A DNA stretch of 64,000 bases from Congeria kusceri (taxonomy: Eukaryota; Mollusca; Bivalvia; Myida; Dreissenidae): contig CM051034.1 in assembly GCA_027627225.1 (NCBI GenBank), positions 43,058,048-43,122,047 of the forward strand, given 5' to 3'. Positions 24,851 through 39,000 of the stretch are shown one piece after another (position 1 is the stretch's first letter; the number at the start of each line of letters is the position of its first letter). A program made the position numbers and the translations under genes. The notes beneath the pieces were generated by a model. That model saw only the letters and a list, made by a program, of their open reading frames with translations. It was not told the origin of the DNA and searched no databases.

Positions 24851-26905
24851 CAGAGGCAGCGATCGGAAAAAGTCGTCCCAGAGCTATCCAGTCTATCCTT
24901 GAGGGATACACGCGCCATTGGCAATAGCGGCACTAAAGTGGTGCCAGTCTTTTAGCTGTACCTACTGGATTGTCAAAGGGATAACCGAAGGATAACTATA
25001 CTTTGATTAAAAATAGGATTTGATTTTTACACATTGCTTGGCTATATCACATGGTGCTTTGTTTAAAATAGTGCATGGAAATATATAATATGGTTTTAGA
25101 GACTATAGGTTTTCAGCGCTAACTGCAAAGTGTAAGTATTTACACGGTAAACTATGATTTACTTTTACTTTTAGCTGAAATGTATATTGAATTAAATGGC
25201 AACATCTTAATGTACAAGCCCGCCAAGTAATTATTGGTAACAATGCAATAAGAAACAACAATAGTATACATGTATGCTATTTTTATACAAATTGTGCTCC
25301 TTATGCTCAATATAAATTTAAGTTAGGTTTTTGTTATTAATTTTAAAACACTTGTTGTTTTTTTTTCGTTATTATATTTTACTGTAAGTTTTTAACGAAA
25401 TCATGAATTAAACCGCGTTTGGGCCAAACAAGCAACTTATTTTTTAATAAAGACTTCTGGAAATTGTTACACCACACTTATATCCACTATTAAAGTATTT
25501 TGTGATAATTATGCCGAACATAAAACAGAACTGCTTCTAACCATCCGTCTGTAAACAATATTTAAACAATGTGAAAATTCTAATTCCATTCAGTATCTTG
25601 TGACAATTTAAATCAATGTTCTCATTTAGTAGTCTTGTTACGTATAACAATAATATATTTCAGCTAAATTATCAGAAACTAATATTTCTACTGATATTTA
25701 ACTAACAGAAATTGCGTTGACACATGCTAATTGCTATTCTTTTATCTCAGTAAGCACTGAAAGAGACACGTGCGAACAACTATCTCGCTATCCTTTATTT
25801 GCAGCTTTTTGAACGGTGACTTGGGATAGTATATGGAGCATTAGACACCAGTTATAGTGTTCTACGAATCAGCGCTCGTGATTGAAATACTGTCGCACGT
25901 GTTTGGATCGCTTTGGTGGATTTCTTACAAATTTAAGTGGTTGTTAGTTAGTGATAAATGTTTCTCAACACTGGATTTAAGACTATAGGCGGGCTTTTAT
26001 CCAATCTAAACGAAAATTACATGTAAGAAATAAAAGGTTTTAATTTGTGTCTCAATAAACTTCCACATAAGTGTGACCTTCCGAATGCATACGGTTTAAC
26101 TAACAACGTTCTGAATATTTCCTTAAAGAAAAAATTTATTAAATGCATAGTTTTCGATTTAATTAATGTATTTTTATGTTAACTTACTGATAGTGTTGGG
26201 TGATTGACATCCTGTATTGATCGTATACATCACATGGGTATTGGCTAGAATTAATAATTAGTCGTACAATTTCTTTGTGCAACAAATAATTTAAACTGCG
26301 TGTTAAATTATTTAATTCATACCTGTTATAAAATACACGTGTGCAATCTGTATATTGCGTTTCGACACTAAATCTTTAATAAAGGAAATGTCGTGCTCGC
26401 TGTAGGCACTGATGAAACTATTGAAATGCGAGTCTAAATAATCGTAGACATATATAGGTGACAGTGCGTGCCAGTCGCCTATTTAAATTCAAACTCTAAT
26501 GAATGGTTGAAATAAGAACGAACACTATTTGTATACAGACGACGTCATTCATGAGACAAGTTTGAAACAAAAACACACGGGTTATTAAGAAGGAACGTGG
26601 GAAAAAAATAGCATGCGTATAGGTCATTTATGTAATTAATGTTTTCTTTTGCGAATGAATAGCTCTGAAGATTTTAAACTATTTAAAACCAACAAAATTG
26701 TGGAAAAAGTAAATGAAAAGAGGATATTCAGAAAACATTCAAAATAGCATACCTGTATGTTGAGGTCTTAAACTGTGATGACATAGATCGACGACTACAA
26801 AGCAACGAATACATTGACACAACACGCTTAATATCGTGCAACCAGAGCAACAAGTAACGTCCGAGAGATTTGGAAGTGACAAACCACTAGCGGTTAGAAT
26901 CAACA
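24851..26905. other. intergenic region upstream of VMAT
   Basis: No gene is visible. Any non-coding first exon and the promoter of the transporter gene should lie in or before this stretch, but no distinctive core promoter could be picked out. Confidence 0.4.
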
Positions 26906-27044
26906 ATGACTTTTATTGACAGTACAGCGAGCAGGGTGAAGAAAGTGAAGGATTACGTAATAGGATGTCGAGGATCCCGGAAGTTGATCTTGTTCATCGT
27001 CTTCATAGCCATATTTCTGGATAATATGCTACTGACAACAGTCG
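26906..27044 (+). CDS. VMAT: VMAT exon 1: N-terminal tail and TM1
   Basis: Encodes residues 1-46 plus one base. A cytosolic basic tail is followed by [17 protein letters not shown], the first membrane helix with the substrate-binding Asp39. The donor is GTCG|GTAAGT. Confidence 0.9.
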
Positions 27045-30000
27045 GTAAGTGCAAGTTTTGTATTCATTTAAGGCTTGAGATATGGATCAGCTTACAGTAT
27101 GCATAATTTCATGTACATTTTGTTGTTCGTGTTGTTTATTTCAAATCGTCTTTTGAGTAACTGACGCAAAATACAGATGATTATTATTATTTAATGCAAT
27201 TTTGGACCAAGTTAAATGACTGAGTATATATCAAAACGGAGTCACCGTTTCCGTCATGTTATATAGATGTTCAACATAATGCTTTATCAGAGACAACATA
27301 TATTCTAATGTGTAATGTATCAGTGTTTCTTCAATAGTTGTTACAGATGACAAATTAATTTAATTGGCCATTGTCCAGTTACAATTTTAATAAAGTACAT
27401 TTTAACGTTGTAAGCATTTGATTGTAGATCATGACCTTAGTGTTTGATTGTTGTTTTTTTAATCTCATTACTAAAGTATAGTTATTAAACGACTCGTAAC
27501 GCATATTAATGCATTGCTTACTAACCTGTATTTAAATTTAACTGCAAACTAAATATTTCATTTATTAATTTATTGATACCCTTTTCTTTCTGATTCTAAT
27601 TCTTAATGTAACATCGGGTTCTTGCAAATTGGTCCCAAATGTTTAAAAATATATCTAAAAAAATATTTATTAGTATTGTATAATTGAGAATATGTTGTCA
27701 TGATGGTAGGACCTATTTTGTATATGGTAAAGACATATATAGAAGCGTATCTTTAAAGAGATCTTAAATAAATCCTTTTTAAAGTTGTATACGTTTGCTA
27801 CGTTGATAAAGAAGTACGTGTGTACTCGACATTTAGAAGACAACACTGGACTATAATAACCTTATTATTCTGCTACACTATACAATCACTAATTTAAGCT
27901 GTTGTGTTCCAAGAAATACTCCAATGAACAATGCACGGTCGATTTTAAATTCTGAAAGTGAAGATGACGTGCAATTTGTATCGGGAGAGTTGTGTCTTTT
28001 TTTAACTTTACTATATTATCAAGATTTCTGACTGACAAGTAAATGTTAAATAAATTTACTGTCATCGGTGCACACTTGGCTAAATTCACAGAAAATCTCT
28101 TCTTAATACAAAGCGTTAAATGGAAATGGATTCATTTTGTTAGCAGACTCATATTTTCCGCTTGTTGTGGAAAGATGTATCACTCATTTATATTGACAAA
28201 TGCTGACAAAATCAGAGTTCTGCTTATATGCATGGCAGATCTGCTTAATGGACTGTAGATAATGGCTACGGAATAAGGCCATTCTCTTTCTTTTATGAAC
28301 AAAAATCAGATAAAATTTCAAAAAGTATAAAGCGTGTGTATCGCTTTTCATCGATACTTTTTAAAACACGCGTACAAACTACAACACGTGCAAGCCTGTT
28401 TGGCCTAGAGTTAAGCGAAACAGACTTTTGACCCGGAGATGATAGGTCGATTCGCGGAGGAGGCATACTTTTTGTTGTATGTTTTTCTTGACACAATTTA
28501 ATAATACGTGTTTGCCAGTCCATTTTTTTTTCAAAAATACAAAACTTTGTGATAAAGAATTGAGTGCCTTATAGATATACTCAGAAATCAGACGGATATG
28601 GGCATTATCGTTGTTAAACCACCAAAATCTACAAATGTATCAGTTTTAAATGCCTATAATGTTCAATAACACTCTTTGTCACAAACACTGACTATCTTTT
28701 TTTTTAAAGATATACTCCTGTTTAATATATTTTTTATATAATTTCTAAAGCAAAAATCAGCATTTTGCATTTGAATTTTTCAAGTGCAAAAAGTCCCATG
28801 AAACTTATGCATTTTGAAGGATCATACTAATCCGAATTGAATTTTAATAATCAATAAGTTTTATGCCGTACACAATCTCCAGTTTACGTCCAGTACATGT
28901 ATATTTCGTCACTCCCATTTAAATATCCATTTTATCCCATGCAAGGCCTTAATTAAAAAATATTTTGTTTGCCCTTTACCGACCCGAAATTTATTGGTGG
29001 GTCGGTAGGTAGCAAAAATATTTTATTTTATTCCGAGAATTTAATCTTTGTCATACCTAAAAATCGTCATTTAATAATACATTATAATTGTATCTTTGTT
29101 TGAAAATTACTTTCTTCATCTTGATTGATACAACCAAGATTATACATGGTAAAACTGGCTTTAATAATAGACATAACATAAAATAGAATACGCAATGCTT
29201 TAAAAACAATTGGTGAAGTACATGTATTCTATTTAATACCAATGTCTGAATTGACTAGACACACATACAAGGGGCGCATTTAGGGCAAAATCGAATGTAC
29301 ATGAAATACATCGGAAAATAATATTTAGGGCAAAAAAAATGACATCTCAATATTAATTTCAACGCCGATTGTCTTTTTTTTTAATTAACCGCTTATGTAA
29401 ACAATTAGGTAAATTTTTAATCCCCAAAAGTATGCAACAGTTATTGGTATACGTTAAACCATTGTTTGAAGTTTGCATTCCCTAAAATTATAAAATTTGC
29501 CCAATTCTATTGGCATTCAATTTTCCCGCTGCATTATTATCGCAAAAGATCTAGGTCAAAAGTGGTCTTAGACAGCTACGCCGAAAAATAACAACATAAG
29601 ATATAAAGGGGCGAAAATGACACTGCTGACAAAAATATATTCGATATAGTATATCGCTATATGAATAAACATCAGACGAAATAGCGAGTGTAAAACGTTT
29701 TTTAGACTGGTGGCGGGGGCCAACGGTCGTTTGAGAGAGTAATTTCCAGGACAGTGATCACGGGGAACTACATTTTTTTTGCTGGCTACGAGTCAGTAAA
29801 CCGAAACCTGAACGGGTCCTTTTTCCAAACAGTCGCACCTTCCCACCTGTTTTATTATCTTTTAATTCTTTAAGGTAATGTATGTCATATGTGTTATAAT
29901 GTGTTTATCATGTTATTTATAACAATTACATTTGTTATATGTCAATTTATTTAAAATGTTACTTCAAACTAATGGCACCCCTACTTTCGCTATTTGCATG

Positions 30001-33000
30001 TTATGTGTAACCGAATTAATTAGAATGCACATTTCTATCAACTTATCTTGTAGATGTTGATCAACCAGTTATCCAGCCAGAATTTAAAAAGGGCAGGGTG
30101 CTAATTCCTAAAACGGGCACTTTTGCGCGCGTTCGTATTTTTTGCAAGTACCAGTTTGGCAATTAGGACTGGTCATAGATGCACATAGACCGATATGGGG
30201 CCCATATGGGCTTGCTAGTATGTGGGACCTACATGGGGCCTATGTAGTTAATAAGTCCAGGCATACCCCATATCGGGCCCACATGTGCTGGCTTGCCAGA
30301 ACCGATATGTGCTTAATTGCTGGGGACCCAAATGGGCTTTTTTTAGTTAGAAACCCACATGGTCTATCTTGATGGGACCCATATGGGCTTGCTATTTGTG
30401 ACCCATCTAGACCTGCTTGTTGGGGGCCCTTATTACCTTTCTTGCTGATACCAATATGGGCTTGCTTTTTGGGGACCGACATGAGCTTTCTTGATGGGAC
30501 TCATATGGATTTGCTTGTGTGAACCCATGTGGGCTTTCTTGCTGGGACCCATTTGAGCTTGTTGGCCTGGGACCCTGGCCTGAGACTGATATGGGCATGA
30601 CATGTATGTGGGACCTACATGGGGCCTATGTAGTTAATAAGCCCAGGCATATCCCATATCGGGCCCACATGGGCTGGCTTGCAGAACCGATATGTGCTTA
30701 ATTGCTGGGGACCCAAATGGGCTTTTTTTATGGGACACATATAGGGTTGCTGGAATGGGATCCATACGGGCTTGATTGCTGGTGACCCATGTGAGCTTGC
30801 TCTTTGTGACCCACATGGGCTTGTTTGTTGGGGACCAATATGAGCCTTCTTGCTGGGGCCCATATGGGCTTGAATCTTTGATCCACGTGGACATATTGTT
30901 CGGGACCCATATAGGCTTTCTTGCTGGGACCCATATGGGCTTGCTTGCCTGGGGACCTATATGGGCTTTCATGCTAGGACCCATATGGGCTTTCTTGTAG
31001 TGCGCCCATTTCGGGCTTTCTTTCTGGGACCCACATGGGCTTGCTTGCCAAGGACCCAACTGGTTCTGATATGGGCAAGACCACACAAATGGGTCTCACA
31101 TGCAGCCCATGTGGTACATTAGACCAGATAAAGCCCTTTCCGGCCCAAATGGGATGACTTACTAGGACCCAAATGGGCATACTTGCTGGGAACCCATGTG
31201 GGCTTGTTGCTTGGTCCGATATGGACTCGATATTGGCAGAAAAATATTACATTGGGCTCATATGGTATATTTGCCCAGGTATAGCCCATTTTGGGCCCAT
31301 ATGTTTGTTTGCTGGAAAACTGTTCAATTACAATTTCAATGTCAATATCCATATATTAATGATGATATATTTATGTAAGTAGCAGTGTAAAATTACAAAA
31401 ATTATCTGACTTAAATTTTAAGAGTAGATCTATATATTAATATTATTTTCAAGGGTGTATCTAAGGCAAAATCGAATGTACGCCCGAATGAAAAACACAT
31501 AAAACGCATCTGGAACGACAACATATATACAATTTATTTTTAAATTTGCCTCAGATAAATTGTTATTAGCACTTAGTAGTAGTTTTATATGTAATATACA
31601 TTTGATTGAGCATTAAATCTGCCGGTTTCAAACGATGAATATATTTAATTCCTTTTAAGTTTCCGCTTTTATATGCGTACACTACATTAAACGCAGATGT
31701 ATGTAACTTAAGATTTACTGATTACGCAGAATTTTCTGTTTTGCTGTACGCCCGAATGAAAAACAGAGAAAATATATCTGGAACATTTAGGCCTTGCTGG
31801 AGCACTGTCAACTTATAAAAAATATATTTCAATAAATAAAATGAGGTGAAATAAGTCTCTAAATACGTCGAAATGTTATTCATGTTACTTTTTCTTCATT
31901 TGCGTAGCCTTAATTAATACATGATTTGCAATACCAATACAAATTATACACAGAAACCCTTGATACATCCTATTCCTATCGAATATAATTTTAAATCGCC
32001 ATAGTCTTATGAAATTTTAAGTTTGTGCTATCAAACTGGAAGTCATCATTATTTCAAATGCGCTGAATTTTTTTCTGAAGATCGCTTTTGATTAGGATAC
32101 ACGGTATAAGGCTAAAAAAAATAATGATTTGTTTCTCAGGCACTTTTTCCAAAACATCAGGATGAAGGGCGATTTTTTTTTTATTGAAGTATTTTTTTCT
32201 CCTACTTTTTTATATTGGCACTATGTAATGGCTTAGTAAAACAAGTTATTAAGTACATATTAAAGACAATTTTAAGTTTTAATAACAACATAAGCATTCC
32301 GTTTTTATAACATTCTAAATATAGATTTATTAATCACAAACCGTCATTTATGCAAGCTGATGTAAAAAGGCAATCAATTCGAATGTTCATAATTAACATA
32401 AGTGCCTTCAAATTGATAAACCATCAGCATTAAAATACTTCTATTTATAGAATTTAACTTAAATCACCAATAATTTTTGGAAAGGAAAATCAACACTTTT
32501 CAATGCAGCTTGAATTTTCGATTGTTTCTATAGGACTTATATTGACACAGATTTTCTTCAAAAAAATATGGAATTAATTATTAAATATTATACAAGCAAA
32601 AGCATCTACGAAACAAAAGTTTAAATCAACAAATAGACGATATTTAAAAAGGCTAATATTTTCTGTTGTTCTATGGCACATATCTACCACAGACATTAAT
32701 AATTCATTGGTCAGGTTAATTTACTTGTTGTACCCTTCTTTTGATGAGATCGCGCCCACGTAAGAGCCGTTTATGTTACATACAAAATGTCGGTAAACTA
32801 AAAGGCTTTAGCAATTGTTGAATAATGCATATCCAGTCATAGTAAAAATGTCAATAAATAAGTAATTTATAACAATTGGAATAGTAATTTTATATTTTAT
32901 CAACGTAAATTTGTAAAACATGTAAAATATTCATTATACGATTGACTAAACACTACATGTCTATGAATAGGTTCTTACATCGTTAATCAAAATGACAATT

Positions 33001-36000
33001 ACACACATGAAAGTGCAAAATATCAACATATATGGTTCTTTCACACATGAACCTATTACGATGCCCGGTTTTGTAATTAATTAAGTTACTTAATCTAATG
33101 GTACGAGTATGCATTGGGTGAATCTTATTTCTCGTGGAAATTCTACAAGTTTGTCAAACACTGTACATATTAAAGTGTGTATGTACGATCTAACAACAGA
33201 CATAGTGAAATAAATTAAAACAACCCGATTATCATATACATTGTACTTTGATTTAAAATATAAGAAAAGTAAATAAGAACCATTGTTGTAGAACGCATAA
33301 TTGGCTACTTTTTAATCACAAATTAGTTTTCGAACTAGGTTTCGGCTGTACAGCCGGAGACTCCAATACATGTATATACATTGACTCGACAGTTGCTTTA
33401 GGTTACACAACACTAATAAACGATTGAATAGATTACACTCGTATTAGCTGCTTCGATATTTAAGTGTTTGCTTCGACAAGTTTATGTTTATCTGTCTGCT
33501 TTCAAGTCATTTTGTCACTTTCATATGCCTATTTTGAAAATAATGCATATGTAAGACCGTACGTACACACTGTAAGAATGCAATCCCTTGTAAACACAAT
33601 TTCTATTTCGACTATACCCGGTTATATGCACTGTGCATGATATGAATTTTGCGCTTATATCAAACTTGAGCTTATGTGTTATTTAACGCCAATATTTTGA
33701 CATAATAAGACACAATATTCCAAATTTCCAAAGGCTAAAGGCAAATTATATGTTTGTCATACAGTATTTCTTTTAAATTAAAAGAACATCATCGATGAAA
33801 CCTGCCCACGATTCTAAATCAGGTAAATAATAGACACGTACATACAAAATAACACCTATTGACAAAACGATACAAATGGATTCAACACATAATGAAAACA
33901 TTGGACTGACTTAGGTTATTATTATTGCTTGTATATCCTTTCTTTCAAAATAAATTATATCAAACACTAACAAGTTCGTCTTTGCACAGAAAGATATTGC
34001 GCATTGCCCGCTGCAATATATACACGCTTTTCAAAGTTTAACATTGAGTAACTCGTACATTTAGGATCTGTGACATTTTTTAAATTCGTCACGAGACAAC
34101 ATCAATGTTTGTATGTAAATCAACCATGGAGTGCCTGTCTGATGCCAGTATAACCAACAAGATCGGATCACAAGACCAACACGATGTCTGATGCCAGTAT
34201 AACCAACAAGATCGGATCACAAAACCAACAAGATGTCTGATGCCAGTATAACCAACAAGATCGGATCACAAGACCAACACGATGTCTGATGCCAGTATAA
34301 CCAACAAGATCGGATCACAAGACCAACAAGATGTCTGATGCCAGTATAACCAACAAGATCGGATCACAAGACCAACACGATGTCTGATGCCAGTATAACC
34401 AACAAGATCGGATCACAAGACCAACAAGATGTCTGATGCCAGTATTACCAACAAGATGTCTGATGCCGTATTACCAACAAGATGTCCGATGCCAGTATAA
34501 CCAACAAGATGTCTGATGCCAGTATTACCAACAAGATGTCTGATGCCAGTATTACCAACAAGATGTCTGATGCCGTATTACCAACAAGATGTCTGGTGCC
34601 AGTATAACCAACAAGATGTCTGATGCCAGTATTACCAACTAGATGTCTGATACCAGTATTACCAACAAGATGTCTGATGCCAGTATAACCAACAAGATGT
34701 CTGATGCCAGTATTACCAACAAGATGTCTGATGCCAGTATTACCAACAAGATGTCTGATGCCAGTATAACCAACAAGATGTCTGGTGTCAGTATAACCAA
34801 CAAGATGTCTGATGCCAGTATTACCAACAAGATGTCTGATGCCAGTATAACCAACAAGATGTCTGATTCCAGCATTATCAACAAGATCGGATCACAGGAC
34901 CCATTCGTGCTCCGGTCTGTCCCAGTTTCCAATAACTGTTAGTCAACGACAGTATAATTGCTAGCTGGCAGATAATAGGATATTTATTGTGGTTTATTGA
35001 CTGATGTTGACGGGGATTTGCTTTCAATTGATCCAAATGCAAATACGATGAGCTGATGCTTACTTAAGTCGTACAACAATAGGGATGCAATTAGTAACGA
35101 AAATGGTTCTATTGGTTCAATTCATTTATTCAAGCTCTCCTTACGTACCAAATATGGCACGCATGATAACCGTGTCTCAAGACGTTTTCTATATAAGAGT
35201 CGTCTTGATAAGGGTGTGAACTATTACAACATGGCCATGCCAGATAGATCTGTTAACGTGAATACAGTGGTAATACCCTAAGTTCTGGTGAAATGTAAGT
35301 GCGGAACTTCAACAGAATTGACAAAAGTGCCACTGTGTTTATAGTGCAGAACTTCAACATAATTGACAAAAGTGCCACTGTGTTTATAGTGCAGAACTTC
35401 AACATAATTGACAAAAGTACCACTGTGTTTATAGTGCAGAACTTCAACAAAATTGACAAAAGTGCCACTGTGTTTATAATTATTTTAGTTGGGGCTCTTA
35501 CAAAGGAAGCTAGTCTATTTTCTTGCATACTTCTTCATGAATTATGGGACCTTGTACGCACCCTTTTGATAGGTCTGTGCGTCTATGTTGCAGTTAATGT
35601 TCTTAGTTACATCTTTCAAAAATACGACAGTCATTTAACAATAAATGCGTTTGTTGTACATAATAGAACAACGTTCGTTGATTCAATACCTTAAACTTCT
35701 TCATTTATTTTAAAAGACTTCTGTCGAAGTCATTCTAATAATTATGACCACGGTATGCGTTTTACGTGTTAACATTAACTTTCTCTAACTATAGTGTCAT
35801 TAACTACCCAGGTTGACGATTGTAATGTTGCGCATTATTCAGAAATATTGCAAAATGAACATTTAATGCATTGTTTAGTCAAGCGCCAAGAAACATCAAA
35901 GCAGTGACATTAACTATGCATGTATTTGTAATTGATGAGACATGCATCGAAACAATATGAACGTGTTTATTATTATTTGTGATTAATGCATTTGGTTATA

Positions 36001-39000
36001 TTCATGAAGCAGTGATGGTACCCGCTACAGCATTTGTTATCTGAAAAATAAATGAGAGGACAGACAATAATAAATGACTGGCATATAATAATGACATATT
36101 AATTCATGAGCCTGCAAAATACATATTGCATTCCTAACAAAATAAGCTAATAATATAATTCAAAGTGCGTGCATATTATGCAAAATATGTTAAAACAAAA
36201 TCTACATGTAATATACACTGCTGAGTTAAAAAACTTATGACATTCATAATTCCATTCAATACTCTTGACCATAGAATGTGTTGTTTTATACATGACACAT
36301 CCTATGTAGCAAACTTTCGAGTCAAAACGGAAACGGAATATTTCAAAAGGATTTCAATTTCTCGCGTTGTTTGCTTGTTTTTGTTTGCATGTGTAATCCA
36401 TATAAGCATGCAATCAAACATACCAGCTACCAGTACAGAAGTCTGTTTTAGTGAAGGAACCAGTGAGAGAAAAATGTCAAGTCCGTGCATTTAGTCCTTA
36501 CTGAAAAATAAATTACAATGTTAAAAGCCTTAGGTTGAATCATATAATGGATAATTATATAAGTATACAATAAATATGTAATTTCAAGGAATTGATAGAG
36601 CCCTCCCCTGCTCATTTTGAATAGAACTCTGAGCCTTTCCGATCCTAGATCTTTTCCTATAGAGCTGTTTTAATGTCCAGATCAAGATTCAATTCAAGAT
36701 TCAAAATATGTATTCCGTTACGTAAGCAAATACATGTTTCTCCTAACATGATCCGATGAATAATATAATTATAGTTAATGTCACCCAACAATTTAGAACT
36801 TATGTACATATTTACAAAGTTCACAATAGTATAATGAACAAATGTATATAAATATAGATATATTATCATTTTTAGTTCGCATAGCAAAAAAAATCCAAAG
36901 AAAAATACAACATGTGTATTAACATGCACGTGCCCAGATGAAGGACTTGTAGATTTCATTTGAAAGAAATAAGACAAATAACGAGAAGGCTAAGAATATG
37001 GCATATATGTACACTCATAAATATACGTGCAGAGAACAACAACTATATCTGCATAAATATACGAGTTATTGTAAATTAGTACTCAAAACCTTTCGTCTGT
37101 TAAAAGCGTCAGCAAGTTAAGAAGTATGCGAAGTCATAGTTTGTCGAAAGCTTTCAAGACAGAATAAAAGTGCTTGCACAAAATGTATGTGCTTCGAATG
37201 GAAATATTTGCTCGATAAGGGTTCAGTTACGTTCAAACAGCTAGATTGCACGTCTCCCTTCTCATATGACGACGTCAACGTGTTCCTTAATTGTCTAGCA
37301 TTCCAACACGGCATTGTCAAGACTATTCTGTTTCAATGAGATATTCCGCGGTTTCATGTTAGACATCAATGTCATTAGCATCAAGAGCGCGTTGATTATA
37401 GGCATGTGTTAGCCCGAACACTATCGATGCTCGAACAAGTTGTTAACAGCGCATCGCACTAGCATTCCTCGACGGATGTGCTACGTCCATTTCCAATAAG
37501 TGTTATTCAACGACAAGGCCGTTATTGGAAGCTGGCGAATAATAGACGTTTGTTTGGTTAAACGATATTTATTGTGATTTATCGACTGTTGGTCGATGGA
37601 TTTGTTAATGTAAAGGATAACAAATGTGACTCGTGAAACACGCATGTTTGCCGTTAAAGACGCAACAGTTGTTTGGTATTGACAGGATGGACCATCTGAA
37701 GTTGAGAAAATAAAACTAAGAGTTTTTAATTTTTTAACATGATTAAAAGAAAAAAAAATTAAACACACATATTAAGCATAGTGGTGATTTGAGCAAAAAA
37801 AACGTTTAAGACTAAGACTGGACTAAAATTCATTCGTAGCCACGGCGCTTGGTTCTGTATTTATCAAGCTCCTATGGGAAATCCTAAATTAAGTTGTACT
37901 TCAGTAAAAATTTCAGATCTATGTAAAATCCAATAGTTTCTGTCTACGAAATGTTAAGAGTACTAAGCCATCGAAGCAATATTAACTAGTTTAAATAATT
38001 CAATGAAACAAGACATATACATGAAACAGCCAGATACTTAAAGGGACTTGTTCACATATGTACGTAATTTTAAAAATTGTAATTTAATGTGCTAACTGCA
38101 GAAAAAAAGCAGTTGGACAACCCCAAAACAAATATTATATAAAGAAAAGAAAAATAATTAAACGATTTGCCCTCGCGGGGACTCGAACCTACGACCGCCG
38201 GGATCAAAAATCTGTCGCGCAAACAACTCGGTCATTCTGTCTTACAATTATGGCAGTGAATTTTAACGCTGTGAAAGTGATACACGTGTTTTCCAAAAAA
38301 CCGATGAAAAGCGTTACAAACTCTGTATAATTTTATCCATTTCGATACCTCAAGATTTTTCATAAACTACACAATACTCGTACTTTCAATATATTTCTTT
38401 GTCAGTAGTGTTATTTTGCCTGTTTATATATATTTATGTATTTTTCTTTCTGTGATCTGTGACAAAAAATATGACATTGTCCATTTGTCGATCTGGTCTC
38501 GTTAACAAAAAATTTACGAATTTACGAAATACACATAGGTTTTTCCCTAAGGAGCTTTGTGAATATGGGCACTGGGTCTGTATTCATAAAGGTCTCAAAT
38601 AAAGTTTTAACGTCAGTTATAGTTAAGTGGTGATTCTAGTCAACTTACATATGTAAAACAAAATCAAGCAAGTATGTTTTCAAGTTAACAATTAGCTCTT
38701 GATCCTTCATAGAAACGTATTTATGAGAAAAACACTATTAAATGAATACGCTGTATATCAGAAATATATCAACATTCCATCAGAAATATCTATACAAACC
38801 ACCACTTTAATAAGGTTATATTCACTGTGCAAAGTAAATTCTGATCAGTTTCTAATCAGACATTGTTGCTGTGTATTGATTAGATGCTAATTCACCATCC
38901 ATGTCCATTCGCGAGCGATCGTCTGTGGTTCTTGAACATCTAACAGCCCGCGGGTTTTATTACATGTTTTAAGAGTTTATACCGACCAGACAAAACAGAA

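Noticed and set aside
30142..31352. Several overlapping open frames on both strands, rich in Gly/Pro/Trp
   Set aside because: All come from the GCCCATATGGGC minisatellite, whose palindromic unit keeps frames open on both strands. No splice or start context supports a gene.
34131..34892. Regular repeat with spacers, considered as a CRISPR array
   Set aside because: The spacer-like 22-bp insert is the same in each unit, and this is an animal genome.
34639..34942. Repeat-protein frames (MSDASITNK repeats on +, LLVILASDI repeats on -)
   Set aside because: Produced by a 27-bp repeat in the middle of a VMAT intron. Both strands are equally open, which argues against coding.
35299..35694. 131-codon frame with 15-residue repeats
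   Set aside because: The first half is the 45-bp minisatellite; the second half has hydrophobic residues but no family resemblance or conservation evidence.
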